Notes under the pieces: model-generated | What the model was told of the DNA's origin: nothing | Databases searched by the model: none | Seen by the model: only the letters and a program-made list of their open reading frames with translations | In this document: one piece after another, positions 22,274 through 34,210 of the stretch | How the letters are laid out: every line of letters begins with the position of its first letter | Numbering within the stretch: position 1 is the stretch's first letter | Program-made: the position numbers and the translations under genes | DNA from: Voacanga thouarsii | Taxonomy: Eukaryota; Streptophyta; Magnoliopsida; Gentianales; Apocynaceae | Length of the DNA: 64,000 bases | Direction of reading: 5' to 3' | Assembly (NCBI GenBank): GCA_026120185.1 | Contig: JANUWF010003368.1 | Span: 992,001-1,056,000 of the forward strand

Positions 22274-23813
22274 TGATAGGGGCTAAATTAGTCATGTTTT
22301 TCCTAGTTATGTGAGATTCTTTTGTGATACATTTTGTTCAATAACTAGTCATATTCCTTCATATTTGAGATTTTACCCTTGGAAAGGTGTTTTGATCACT
22401 ATTTTAGATTTTTAGGTTAAAACGAAATAAAAACATCGCAAAAAAGAGGAGAGGCGGTCCTAGGGCTCTAGAACCGGCGCCGACCATGCACTGGATTACA
22501 CAAACTTTGAAGCGTCAAAAAAATGTTAAAACAGAGCAGAACAGAGTGGAACCGGTGCTAGATCCAAGAGTCAAGGTGGCGTCGGCTGCATTCTGGTCTT
22601 CATTGTGCAAAATTCGGAGAAAAATCGGCGAACGAATGAGAAGCAGAACACAACCGGCGCCGACTCCAAGAGCCAAAGCAAATGCCAGCTGTGCCCTGAA
22701 GATAAGGCGGTGCTTGATTTTTTTTACGCGATTTTTGGTAATCTGTGGAGTTTTAGTATCTTTCAACTTCTACTCATCCAAGAACTCTGTACCTACGAGT
22801 TTAGGCACTTCTTAAACTTATAAATAGATGAAAAACATAAGGGAAAAATGAGAGAATTCATTGATCATCATAGAAAATTACTCAATCAAATGAGGAATTC
22901 TTCAATTCAATAAGGGTTGTACAAGAAAGTCTTCAAAGAAAGAAGAAGGAAGCTTGTCTATAAGTTCTTTCTTTTACTTTGTTTTCTTTTTCTTGGACAA
23001 TGAAATGTTAATTATTTTATTGTAATTTGACATTGTTGTAGATATTCATGATTCTTAGAGTTATTTGACCTTTTTATTAATTGATTGTTATTCTTGGTAT
23101 TTGATTATTTGTGCATATTACGAGATTAATTGGTTGGGTCTTTCTATTAACTTGCTTGGACAAAAGGGTTGATGGTGGTCTCGATTCATTAGTTTCATAT
23201 TTGTTGGCTTTTAACTTGCTTGGATAAAGGGGTTAAGAGTAGGGACAAAGTAATTAAAGGTTAATTGATGGTTGCCAGGATATGGATTCATTAGTTAATT
23301 TCATACATAATTTTCCAGGAATGGGAATTAAATTAAGGACTATGGTTAATGCATCTTTTGGGTAAGACTGGTTGAGATAGGATATGTGATGCTATGTTAC
23401 CTAGAAGATAGGGGTTCATGGATTGGACAAAGAAGTAAATCTATATTATCATTCATGATGCCAAGAGAATAATTAGTTATGATAAAGATTAAGTACTTTA
23501 GGTCATGTATGTCAAAACAATGGCTTAAGTTACATAATTCTACATCCTTGACATGTATATATATTTTTTATTTTATTTTATTTTATTTTCCTTTTTATTT
23601 ATTTTTCACTTTATTGAGTCAGTTAAACAATGAAAGAAAGGTGATTAATGTCTACTTGTTCCTTGAGAATCGACACTCGTTTGAGCCCTATGCTCGATTA
23701 ATGATGAGTACGCTCGCTCATATGTGTGATTTGAGTTGAACGTTTTAATTTAAACTTGATTGGGAATGTGCTTAGTTTTTGTGTGATTTTTACACCCAAG
23801 TCTGGACACATCA
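22274..23813 (+). mobile_element. Solo LTR nested in chromovirus pol, 1540 bp
   Basis: The segment begins TGATAGGGGCTAAATTAG and ends CTGGACACATCA. It is a diverged relative of the Athila-like LTR at 430-1845 and 5186-6408: same start TGATAGG(A/G)GCT, same CTTGTCTATAAGTTCTTTCTTTTAC block (about 22953), same CATGGATTG-AAAGAAGT stretch (about 23420) and a TG/TA-rich spot near 23560. The flanks are CTTAATA (22267-22273) and CTTAT (23814-23818), a decayed 5 bp duplication. Removing it restores a contiguous pol linker. It has no internal region, so it is a solo LTR. A GGCGCC-containing block near 22470-22700 is GC-richer than the rest. Confidence 0.85.
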
Positions 23814-24795
23814 CTTATGTGATTAATAAGCCAGGAGAGGTTAAAAAAAACCCAAAGATGTCCTTGTGGTGAATGAATATTTAGATATTTTTGCAACAGA
23901 ATTGAAGGAATTACCACTAGAATGAGAATTAGAGTTTACTATTGATGTAGTGCCATCGGCAGAACCAATCTCAAGAACTCCTTATAGAATAGCACTGACA
24001 GAACTACAGAAGCTCAAGAAACAATTACAGGAATTAATAGAGTAAGGATTCATTCGACCTAGTACTTCACCATGGGGAGTGCCTGTATTGTTTGTTAAGA
24101 AGAAAGATGGGTCACTACAGATGTGTATAGATTATCGAGGGTTAAATGCAATGACGGTGAAGAATAAATATTCGTTACCCATGGTTGATGAATTGTTTGA
24201 CCAGTTACAAGGAGCGGGATATTTTTTGAAGTTAAACTTGAGGTAATGATATTACCAAGTTCGGATTCAGGAAGAGGATATACCAAAAACTTCATTTAAG
24301 ACATGATATGGATATTTTGAGTTTGTAGTGATGCCTTATGGTGTTACCAATGCACCTGCTGTTTTCATAGACCTTATGCACCGAATATTTCAGCCTTACT
24401 TAAATAGTTTTGTTGTTATATTCATAGATGATATCTTGGTGTATTCTAAAAGTCCTCTAGAACATGAACAACACCTTCAAAAAGTATTGGGGAGGTTAAG
24501 GGAGGCCAAATTATATACGAAGTTTAGTAAGTGTGAGTTTTGGCTACAAGAAGTAGCATTCTTAGGACATGTGATATCCAAAGATGGGATTAAGGAAGAT
24601 CCTACAAAAGTCAAAACGGTAACCAATTGGAAACGTCCTGAGACTCTAACTGAAATACGAAGCTTTTTAGGATTAGCAGGATATTACTGGAGGTTTATTG
24701 AGGGATTTTCTAAGATAGCTTCACCTTTAACTCGACTCACCCAAAAGAAAGTTCCTTATGTTTGGACTAAGAAGTATGAGAGAAGGTTCTAGGAA
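23814..24795 (+). pseudogene. Chromovirus reverse transcriptase relic
   Basis: The RT domain runs from about 23940. The order [26 protein letters not shown], then [12 protein letters not shown] and the catalytic FIDDILVYS box (FIDD at 24421-24432) identifies a Ty3/Gypsy reverse transcriptase. The thumb/connection segment follows ([11 protein letters not shown], then [12 protein letters not shown], where the family has YYRRFI). The usual first catalytic Asp of the KIDLR motif has become Asn (LNLR near 24240), and stops follow it (near 24246 and 24303). The frame 24328-24792 is open for 154 codons but lacks the N-terminal fingers. RT would copy the element RNA into DNA. This copy is inactive. 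Confidence 0.88.
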
Positions 24796-25211
24796 TTGAA
24801 GAAAAGGTTAAGTTCTACTCCTGTTTTGGCATTGCCAATGATGGACAAACCTTATGAAGTGTACATGGATGCATCGAAAGAAGGATTAGGAGGAGTGTTG
24901 ATGCAAGAGAGAAAGGTGATATCTTATATCTTTAAGAAATTAAAACCTCATGAGCAGAATTATCCTACACATGACTTAGAGTTAGTAGCTATTGTGTTTT
25001 CTCTTAAGAAATGGATCATTATTTGTATAGAGCTAAGATTGAAGTCTTCACTGACCATAAAAGTTTGAAGTATATTTTTACTCAAAAGGATTTGAACATG
25101 AGGCAACGTAGGTGGATGAAATTTTTCGAAGAATTTCGGTGTCCAATTAAATATCATCCTAGAAAAGCAAATACAGTAGCAGATGCCCTCAGTAGGAAGG
25201 CAAATTTATAG
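24796..25211 (+). pseudogene. Chromovirus RNase H relic
   Basis: The sequence encodes [15 protein letters not shown] with the first catalytic Asp, a [15 protein letters not shown] helix with the catalytic Glu, [11 protein letters not shown] with the next Asp, and [12 protein letters not shown] near the C terminus. These are standard landmarks of the Gypsy RNase H domain. A frameshift at about 25005-25015 splits it into two overlapping frames (24796-25068 and 25011-25211), and a TAG at 24790-24792 separates it from RT. It would remove RNA from the RNA-DNA hybrid. Confidence 0.85.
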
Positions 25212-26351
25212 GCTCTTCGGATGCTACGAATTCTAGAATTGGAAGCATTTGCAGTAGACAAAGGGATAAAAATGAGTAATATCTCCATTCAACTTGCTTT
25301 CCTACAACAATTGAAGGAAGAGCAAGATAAAGATGAAGAGTTGCAAAAGTTGGTGCAAAATGAGGTGAATAAGGTAGGAAGTGAGTTTCAAAAAGACAAT
25401 GAGGGGATTATTTATTACCAAGATAGATATTGTATTCTGAAACAATCTGTAATAAGACAGGATATTTTAACGGAAGTACATCAAAGTAAGTATACCATCC
25501 ATCCAGGAGCAGTAAAGATGTATCAGCACTTGAGAAGACGTTATTAGTGGATTGGTATGAAGAAGGACATTTCGGACTTTGTGACTAGATATTTAATTTG
25601 TCAGCTAGTGAAAACCGAACAGTAACGACCTGGAGGATTATTACAGCCATTACCTACTCTATCGTGGAAATGGGATGAAATTACTATAGGTTTAATTATA
25701 GGATTACCCATGGCAGTGGGACAGCAAAATACTATATAGGTGATAGTGGATCGACTAATTAAGTTCGCTCATTTCATTCCCATTAACTAGCGGGATTCTT
25801 TAGAGAAGTTAAGTAAGATTCAAATAGAAGAAGTAATTAGACTTCATAGAGTACCCTCTAGTATTATGTCAAATTGAGATCCTAGATTTTCCTCGAAGTT
25901 TTGGACTAAATTGCAGCAGAGATATGGGACAACATTAAAATTCAATACAATAGCACACCCACAAAAGAATGAACTAATCGAACGACTGAATAGAGTTTTG
26001 GAAGACATGTTGTGGGCTTGCACTTTGGATTTTGGAACTAAGTGGATTGATAATTTAGCATATGCAGAATTCGCATACAATAATAGTTATCAATCAACAA
26101 TTGGAATAGTCCCGTTTGAAGCTTTATATGAAAGAAAATGGCAGTCCCCAATGTATTGGGAAAGTTTAGGACAGAGAATGGGTGAACAGGATGCTTTCGA
26201 TCCTGAAAAAGTTCAACATGCTATAGAAATGATCAAAACCAAGTTGGAGGAAGCTCAGAGTAGACAGAAGAGTTATGCAGATGGATGTAGGAGAGACTTG
26301 AAATTTGTAGAAGGAGATCGAGTATTCTTGAAGTTAACTCCACAATGACAA
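25212..26351 (+). pseudogene. Chromovirus integrase relic
   Basis: The zinc-binding head is seen in HPGAVKMYQHLRRRY near 25500 and ICQLVK near 25597. The second cysteine of the family CxxC is missing (valine instead), so zinc binding is doubtful. In the core, the first catalytic Asp (family motif ITMDFI) has become Gly (ITIGLI near 25681). The second is present in SN-stop-DPRF (about 25867-25885), where the usual Arg is a stop. The Glu region is in ELIERLNRVLEDML (about 25970). The rest is open for 145 codons (25911-26348) through AYAEFAYNNSYQSTIG and a GDRVFLKL tail. It would join element DNA to the genome, and the lost residues make this copy inactive. Confidence 0.85.
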
Positions 26352-26731
26352 TTGGGAATCAGAGGACAAGAGAAAAAGTTGGCACCTAGGTACGTTGGAC
26401 CATTCCCTATTGCTGAGAGGATTGGGAAGATAGCTTATCGATTAGAGTTACCAGTAGAGCTTCAAGTAATTCACAACGTATTTCATGTTTCCCAACTTCG
26501 GAAGTCTGCAGTTGATCCTACACATGTTTTGAATGAAGAGCCATTGAGATGACTCCAAACTTGAAGTATGAGGAAAAGTCTATTAAGATCTTGGAGTATG
26601 CTAAAAATGAATTGCAGAATAAGAAAATTCCACTTGCAAAAGTACTATGGAGTCATCATCTAGTGCAAGACGCAACTTGGGAAATGGAAGCGAAGATGTT
26701 GAAGAAGTATCCAGAATTATTCCGAGTGTAA
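26352..26731 (+). pseudogene. Integrase C-terminal part with chromodomain
   Basis: After the GPFPIAERIGKIAYRLELP and VIHNVFHVSQLRK segments typical of Gypsy integrase tails, a chromodomain follows at about 26560-26725. It has YEEKSIKILEYAKNELQNK, VLWSHHLVQDATWEMEAKM and a final KYPELF. The aromatic Trp positions (VLW and ATWE) are kept. Chromodomains at this position define the chromoviruses, and together with long LTRs they point to the Del/Tekay clade. In live elements the domain steers insertion towards heterochromatin. One frame change sits at 26549-26552, where two frames overlap by an ATGA, so the domain itself is still nearly intact. Confidence 0.85.
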
Positions 26732-26755
26732 GCCATTTTCGAGGACGAAATTTTT

Positions 26756-26770
26756 GTAAGGAGGGGAGAG
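26756..26770 (+). promoter_or_regulatory. Polypurine tract before chromovirus 3' LTR
   Basis: The purine-rich GTAAGGAGGGGAGAG directly precedes TGTAATACC at 26771. Confidence 0.85.
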
Positions 26771-29700
26771 TGTAATACCTTGTACTTTAACCTTCGATTG
26801 GCTAGTACTTGTGATAGGATGAGAGTTTATATTAATGGCCAGAACAAAAGATGATCAGTATAAAGAAACGAATATTTTGGTATAATAACATTTTGTCGAG
26901 ATTTGGATGTAATTATTGGATTTATTCTACTCGGACCCTAAATCTTTAGAAGGCTACTATTGTTAGTAAAATAAGGATTTAAGGGTATGCTAAGAATGAA
27001 AATTGATAAGTGCGATAAAACGCAAGTTTTGGTGTGAATTAAGTTAATCGAGTTATCGGGGACATTTTCGTTATTTTGACCGTTGCCGCGCTTTTGACCA
27101 TATTGAGAAGGAATTGAATGATTAAATTATTACCAATGGATTTAGTGGAAATTTTGGAATTGAATGATAAAATAAAATATTTTTCTATTTCGAACTCGAT
27201 TTTCGGTCATTTCTGAGAAAAATTTGAAAATGAAGTCGAAAATTTGGACGTGTGGCATTTTGTGATTGGTAGCCATGAACATGTGTCAATTTATGAGAGG
27301 TTGCATGAAGAATTCATGCAAGACTCAAGGAGTTAAGGAATTGTAAAACAAATAAAAGAATGATGTGTTTAATTATGATTGGAACACATCATTTGTGGAG
27401 CTATTTAACTAATGCCTTGATCAATTTATTTGGCCAATATTTTTACCTGAAGTTGGTGGTGGAATAGCTGGAAAATGGCCAGAAAAATAGGCAGCCACAA
27501 GAAAGAAGAGAAGAGAAAAATTAAGGAAGAAAATCAAGGAAAATAGCGTGCAATATTTTGTTTGGAACACACCTACATGAAAACCACCATGCAATTAATT
27601 GAATTAAAATTTTCTTGGCAAAAATTCTAATGAGATATTGTGGTGGGAAGGCTATTTTACAGCCATAATTTTGTCAGGCACAAGGAAGGAAAAACAAGAG
27701 AAAAAGAAATCAAAGAAATCAGCAAAAACAGAGAGAGAAAATGGTAGCTAGTGTGTGTTCTTGGTGTAGAATATGTGTTCTTGAGAGATTCTCGAAGCAA
27801 ATCACAGCAAAGAGCTCTAAATACAAGGTAAAACCTCACCTTGCAAGAATTAAAGTTGTTGTTGGTTCAATGGTGAATATTTTGATATCAATTTTAACAT
27901 GAAAATATGATTTTTCATGTCTTGATTTTGGATCAAAAGCTAAAGTTTATAAACTTGTACATGAACTTTGTGTGTGGTTATGTATGTGCCGACTGCCTAG
28001 GGGATTTATGGATAATGTTTTGAATGATGAAAGAATGAATTTTCATGGTAGTTCAAAGGGTTAATCTTGGTTGAAGAGATGATGATCAAAGTGAAATGAA
28101 AATAGGAGTTAATTGGTCAGAAGGATGAAATATGCTAGCTTTTGATTGAAGAAAGTGAAATTGTGTTGAATAAACATGACTTTTATGAGTTTTTGGAATC
28201 TGAAAATTGAAGGATCAAAGATGATTTGAAGGAAAATTTGAATGAATTTATTGTTTCCAAGGTGTTAAAAAGTAAAAGAAACCAAAGGATAACATGAAGG
28301 GTTTTGAGATGGAGCAAAACTACTGGGACTATTTTGCCCTTGTATTGAGCGACGGGAATCTGAAGTCAGGAGGGGGTTTACACAGAATTTAAGTTAAGAG
28401 TTTTACGATCGTTGTAATATATCATAGAGCCAAATTGGAGTTTTGGATTGAAAATTAAGTGCGAAATAAAATTGTGTGTCAAGCAGCGAAATTTCAGAAA
28501 TTTGGTTGGAAATGAATGAACTTAAGGAAGATTAATTGTGTGATTTTGGGATGAAATGAATGGGAAACATGAACATAATTCATTGTTCATGAAGGAAGGA
28601 AGGATATGGAAAAATAAAAACGGAAGAATTGATCAATCGAAGAAAAAATGACAAGAATAATAGTTAAACGTTACTTAACCGTCTGCTAATCGTTGGCCCC
28701 GTGGGCTAACCGTCGGGCACGTCGACTAAACGTCAGCTAACCATCGGGCACATCGGCTAGATGTCGGCTACTTTTCAATCAAACACGACTAAACCTAAAA
28801 ATGATGATTGATGTAGGTTTGTCAATAAACGCCCAACAACACATTGAAATGGTGAAAACGGTAATCTAACGGCCCGTAAATAATAAAAGCTTATTTAGGA
28901 CATGTGGTGAGTCCCTTTGAATTTCAAAACTTTTCGAAAGCTAGTATGCTTTATTTTTCTATGAAATGTTATGTTTTATACCATTTTGGAAATCCCTAAA
29001 TATATTTAAGGTTTGTCTTAGCAAGATTTATTTTATGCCATTTTAGGCTCGAATGAACACCATAATTGGCTTAGAAATCTTAACAGATGATTAAAGCAAG
29101 AATTTTGTGAATTTAGTTCTTTTTGGATTAAATATTTCAAACTTTTAGAAAATGATAATTTTTGGAATCGGGTATTTACAAATTTTCTAAAATGCCTTTA
29201 TTGAAAATTTTATGGAAACATGATTAGAAACTTTGAATTTAATCCTCTTTTAGGATTAAAATTCTGGATTTCTTGAAATAAATTCCTTTTGGAATCGGGT
29301 ATTTGAAAAATTATCCAAATGTCCTTATTAGAATGTTTAATGGAAACTTTGAGAATCGGGTATTCGATAAATGACCGAAATATCCTTATTGAAACTTTTG
29401 TGAATACCATTAATATCGGGTAAGGGTAATATGACCTGAATACCCTCAAAAAGTCTTTTTGGAATCAAGTAAGTGTAAAATAATCGGAATGCCCTTGGAA
29501 ATAACTTTTGTGATCGAGTACGGGTAAAATGACCCGAATACTCTTGGAAACTTATTTTAATGTGTAAAAAGAACTCTTTACCCTATTTCGACATGGTTTT
29601 GAAAAATAATCTCTCGGTAAATATTAACTTTTCGAAAACGGCATTTTGATCCCGAAAATTACTTTATTGGCTTGATATGCCTATAGAATAAACTAATTAG

Positions 29701-30188
29701 CCCACAGAGCCTGTAGGAATAATTATCTGACTTGCGAGTCAGTGGGATCAATTTCTGGAAAACGATATTTTGTCCAAAAAATATTTGATTTGAAAATCCT
29801 GCGGGAACAAATAACCCTCTAGCCTGATCAGTCAGTGGGGGTTGGTATTGATAACGTTGAGTACTTAGTAAGGACTTTAATCTTTGTACTAGCTCATGTT
29901 AGAGATAGATGACCCCCAAGTAACCTATCTAGTTCTAGGGATAGTCTTACTCCAAACAGGGGGACAGGACATTGAGATGAGTCATCTTGGCTAGCCGTTT
30001 AGCACCTGGCAATTGCCTTATGCCTACAGGCATGTTGTGTTGAGAGTTGTTCACTGAATGTCGGGCAGGACACTCAATAGCATTCAACTTCTTCTTGCCT
30101 CGATGGTGAATGACATTAGGATTGGAACCTCTGGCTTATGGTGGCAAGTAAAAGATTTAGTGTGATGCGGTATAGTTAGTATGCTGCG
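26771..30188 (+). repeat. 3' LTR of chromovirus, first segment
   Basis: The segment is collinear with 16544-19930 or so, from TGTAATACCTTGTAC to the TATGCTGCG point. There the minus-strand Copia array enters. The sequence resumes at 49691 (GTATACTTGTTATTTATTC), matching the order seen in the 5' LTR at about 19940. No genes are present. Confidence 0.9.
30184..30188. repeat. Target-site duplication CTGCG, left copy
   Basis: CTGCG directly precedes TGATGGGTAG and recurs exactly at 49686-49690 after the last LTR of the Copia array. Confidence 0.92.
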
Positions 30189-30811
30189 TGATGGGTAGAA
30201 ACAGAGGAACATGAACCAACGGGAAAAAAAAAACAAAGAAAAAAAACCACAAGCCTTAGAGGCCACACGGAAGTGTAAAGATCATACCTTTGCGCGCTTT
30301 AAACCTACTAGGTTGAGTAGGAGTGGATTGAACGACAGGAATCACTTCGCCTTGCCCACTTGAAGAAGCTTCCGATTGAAAACCCGCTAGCCTTCTACTT
30401 CGTCTTGTTTGCAAGAACGCCAAGCCTTTCAACTCTCAGAATATACCTCCGTCCAACCTCTAGTCGGTGAATACAACAGTGAAGAAGAACGGTCTCAAGT
30501 CTCCTTGGTTCTCTTGCTATTGGTTAGCAAAGAAACAAGAACAAGGGGATGAAGAGCCTCACGAGAAGGAGAGCTTTTTGTGAGAAGAGAGGCTTCTGGG
30601 AGTCCTTCATGAGGCTAGAGAGAAAAGTTAGGGAAATTAGGGTTTTCTATCTACCAAAGTCTTGTTTATTGTTATCCAAAACTAGGACTCAAATATCTGA
30701 TAAACATATCCCCGGGATATCAAATTTCAAATATCTGGATGTTATCCTAAGAATAATTTTGGCTTAACTCTAAACTCGTCTGAATCGTATCTGAAAAAAA
30801 TCCTACAGTCC
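30189..30811 (-). repeat. LTR1 of Copia array, truncated by assembly gap
   Basis: The sequence equals the left 620 bp of LTR2-LTR4 (TGATGGGTAGAAACAGAGG to ATCCTACAGTCC). The remaining 1.43 kb, polypurine tract, pol and gag of unit A are missing at the gap. It differs from LTR2-LTR4 at several positions in its first 300 bp (for example TGATGGGTAG against TGACGGGCAG), more than those differ from one another. Confidence 0.9.
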
Positions 30812-30821
30812 NNNNNNNNNN
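30812..30821. other. Assembly gap (10 N)
   Basis: Ten N bases join mid-LTR sequence on the left to mid-leader sequence on the right. In complete units these points are about 7 kb apart, so the true gap may be about 7 kb or more. Confidence 0.99.
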
Positions 30822-32140
30822 AATATCTAAATCCACTAAAATCTCTATGTCAGGGTTTATATCCTTTGAGACATTTTTCCATGGACTAATTTTTATTTAA
30901 GTTAAAACTTAATTATTTAAAAAAAATTCCAATTAAAACTTTCTAGAGACTTTAGTCTCTAGTTTATTTGACAAAACAATTTTTCTAGTGCAAAATAAAA
31001 CAAAATGGCCCTCCATTTTAATTTACAAAAATATCTAAATCCAATATATTTTTTATTTCAATGATTAAATCATTTGAGAAAATATTCAAGGATTAATTTT
31101 TGTACAAATTAAAATAACCATTTAATTTTTGAAGAAAAATATTTTTCTTGTCAAAAAATGTTCCCAAAGACTTTGGTCTTTGAGAAAAGGCACACAAAAA
31201 AAATAGCATGTTTGAAAATGGTAAACGTTTTCATGCTTTTCTATTTTTAAACCTAAGTGCCCAAATAATAGAATTAAACACATTAATTAATTAATTAATG
31301 ATCTTGTTTAATCCTAAAATCCCTTACTAATATTTTTCATGCAAATATATTCCAAGAATATAAGATATTGCAAAAATATTAACTTCACCTGATATGCACC
31401 CAAAACGGAAAAAAACAAAGAAAAATTGCAAAAACAAATCTGTCGGTCTATGTACACCCGCCGCACCAGATCAGGGCCTATTTGCTCAGTCGGTTCACGA
31501 GCGCGCCTGGTGCACCAGCCGCACCAAATTTCCATTGCTTGCAGCCCATGGAGCCTGCTCGGACCTGCACCCGCTGCCGACCCGCTGCTCCACCCGATTG
31601 TGCGCCTGTCGACCCGCGCGTGCGCCCATTTCTTCAGTTCAACCCGCGCGCAACCCGATTTCAATTGCAATTTGCAATTGCATGCAAAATGCTTCAATCT
31701 CATGCGCTGGCTCGGCTCTAGGCACAGTATAGTGTCGGCGTGGCGCGGCGGCTCAGCTCCGACTCGGCGGCTTAGGAATAGTGCCTTATTCTTCGTTTTT
31801 TTCTTCCGCGCGAAAACTTCACGAGACTCTTCTGCGTTTTTCTGCTTGCTTCTTTCTGCGGCCTCTTTGGACATTTTTACTTACAAAAAACTCATCCAAA
31901 TCAAAACCACATTCGCCTATACCCTTCAAATTGGGTTTACACGATGTTCTAGCAAAGTAAAAAAAAAAAAAAAAAATTACAGTAGCCTATGCATCCACTT
32001 GTGAAGCTTACAAATCCACCTATCCCATACCAAAACAGCGAATGATCATTGATATAATCACCAAACAATCATCTTCTCCATTTTTATTAACTACCATGCT
32101 CCCTAAGTTGATCAAAGCACCATTGGCTCTGATACCACAT
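30822..32140 (-). mobile_element. 5' leader of Copia unit A with primer site
   Basis: The sequence matches 38572-39885 and 46323-47637. On the minus strand it runs from the primer site (TGGTATCAGAGCC, 32125-32137) through a poly-T stretch, a GC-rich block (about 31440-31870) and an AT-rich part. The GC-rich block holds overlapping open frames on both strands (up to about 190 codons), but they are not kept intact in units B and C. I therefore regard it as untranslated leader. Confidence 0.85.
32125..32137 (-). promoter_or_regulatory. Primer-binding site of Copia unit A
   Basis: Minus strand TGGTATCAGAGCC (initiator tRNA-Met type) lies three bases inside LTR2. Units B and C have it at 39870-39882 and 47622-47634. 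Confidence 0.92.
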
Positions 32141-34188
32141 TGACGGGCGAGAAACAGAGGAACATGAACCAACGGGAAAAAAAAATAGAGAAAAAAAATC
32201 GCAAGCCGTAGAGGCCACACAAAAGTGTAAAGATCATACCTTTGTACGCTTTAAACCTACTAGGTTGAGGAGGAGTGGATTGAACGACAGGGAATCGCTT
32301 CGCCTTGCCCACTTGAAGAAGCTTTCGGTTGAAAACCTGCTAGCCTCCTACTTCGCCTTGTTTGCATAACGCCAAGCCTTTCAACTCTCAGAATAAACCT
32401 CCGCTCAACCTCTAGTCGGTGAACACAACGGTGAAGAAGAACGGTCTCAAGTCTCCTTGGTTCTCTTGCTATTGGTTAGCAAAGAAACAAGAACAAGAGG
32501 ATGAAGAGCCTCCCGAGAAGGAGAGCTTTTTGTGAGAAGAGAGGCTTCTGGGAGTCCTTCATGAGGCTAGAGAGAAAAGTTAGGGAAATTAGGGTTTTCT
32601 ATCTACCAAAGTCTTGTTTATTGTTATCCAAAACTAGGACTCAAATATCTGATAAACATATCCCCGGGATATCAAATTTCAAATATCTGGATGTTATCCT
32701 AAGAATAATTTTGGCTTAACTCTAAACTCGTCTGAATCGTATCTGAAAAAATCCTACGAGTCCAAGCTATTGGGCCGAAATAATTTTATTATTTTTCTTG
32801 GACCCAAAAAGCTCAAAATAATAAACATTAATTATTTATTTCCTGGGCTTATAGAAATAACCCAATAAATAATTAATGAGTCCAAATGAACCAAAATAAT
32901 TAATCTTTAATCATTTATATATTGGGCTTATATAAATAACCCAATAAATAATTAAGAATTAATTATTTCCCGTTGGTTTAAGCCCAGGTTAATTTCCTAA
33001 TTATTCAAACTGGACATAAGCCCTGAATAATTAATTAACCAAATAAACCAGAAAATTAATTTCTCTCAACTCCTATTTTGATTTTATTTATTTATTTATT
33101 TTATTCCAATTTAACAATAAATTAGACACCCTGAATAAAATAAAATAAAATCCTCTTGAACTGAAACTAATTCCTCAACCCAAAAATTAGTTAGGACTTA
33201 CGGGCTATTCCGAGGACCAAAAAAACACATCGCCTTGGTTGCTAAAATGACCAAAATACCCCTACTATATAAATAGCGGTATTTTGCATTTTAAATATTT
33301 CCTAATATCACAATAAGAAAATATTAACCCTAAGGACAATGCTACATTAGCAAAGTCTCCGACCTACAGGTGAAATGACTAAAATACCCCTCTACACATC
33401 GCCGTACATTTAGAGAGAAAGAAATGTACTAACACCCCTCTAAATGACATCTACCATCCTTAAGCTTCTAGTCCAATGATCCACGACTTCCTGGAGTGTT
33501 TCCGCTTTCCAAGGGAGCTACCCTAAAGCAAACATCCGAGTCATGTTTCCTAGGGCCCTGGACGTTTTAGACCATTTGGACAACCACAAGGGGCGATATA
33601 GTGCAGAAACTATCTTGTACAAGTCTGTCTTAACTAACTAGTTACATATACCCAATACACAAGTATATTGGTTCTACTTTCGAACGTCAACTATAGTATA
33701 TCAAAACATATGCTTCCAGCTTTGTCAGACCACCAACTCATACTCAAGTCGTAGAGTACTAGTCTATGCTGTAGCGGTAGTAGTTTTGGTTTATATTATA
33801 TAGTACTTTTAGAAACCACTACTACAGGTCATGTCCTACGTATTTGAAATACGCTTATGTCATGAAGTGAGTGGACTGCTCACTGGCTAAAGGTAAGGCA
33901 TTCCCTATTTGGAATTCATAACATAATAACCTAAACATGATGAGATTCCCAGTCTTATCAATAGGTTAAGAACAAATGTTTATGTGTTAAATAACCCGTA
34001 ATCCATACCTTACTGTGAAAGACCACCATTCATATGGATCACTTATTTAAATAGAATGGGTCTGTTCCAAACGAAAATTGTGTACAAACAAAAAATAAAT
34101 TCACAAACAATTTTTGAAAATAAATTCTTTTATTAAAATATTCAGTTTTACATCAGAAACCTAGTCTAAGAGGGCATATAATCCAACA
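32141..34188 (-). repeat. LTR2 of Copia array (5' LTR of A, 3' LTR of B)
   Basis: The 2048 bp LTR reads on the minus strand from TGTTGGATTATATGCCC (34188) to CCCGTCA (32141). It abuts a primer site on one side and a polypurine tract on the other. A TATA-like palindrome CTATATAAATAG lies at 33265-33276. It is nearly identical to LTR3 and LTR4. Confidence 0.93.
33265..33276 (-). promoter_or_regulatory. TATA-like element in LTR2
   Basis: Plus strand CTATATAAATAG reads CTATTTATATAG on the minus strand, so it is TATA-like both ways. The same element is at 41009-41020 (LTR3) and 48762-48773 (LTR4). It would place transcription start roughly 1.1 kb before the LTR end. This rests on the motif alone. 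Confidence 0.4.
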
Positions 34189-34200
34189 ATCTCCCACTTG
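34189..34200 (-). promoter_or_regulatory. Polypurine tract of Copia unit B
   Basis: Minus strand CAAGTGGGAGAT abuts the TGTTGGATT LTR start, after the pol stop codon at 34211-34213. Unit C has the same at 41935-41946. Confidence 0.85.
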
Positions 34201-34210
34201 TACTCTAAGA

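Noticed and set aside
31314..32004. Overlapping open frames on both strands (up to about 190 codons) as a possible gene in the GC-rich leader; same at 39144-39888 and 46815-47483
   Set aside because: Frames overlap on opposite strands, differ in length and sequence between three nearly identical copies, and contain no domain. They reflect low stop density in GC-rich leader.
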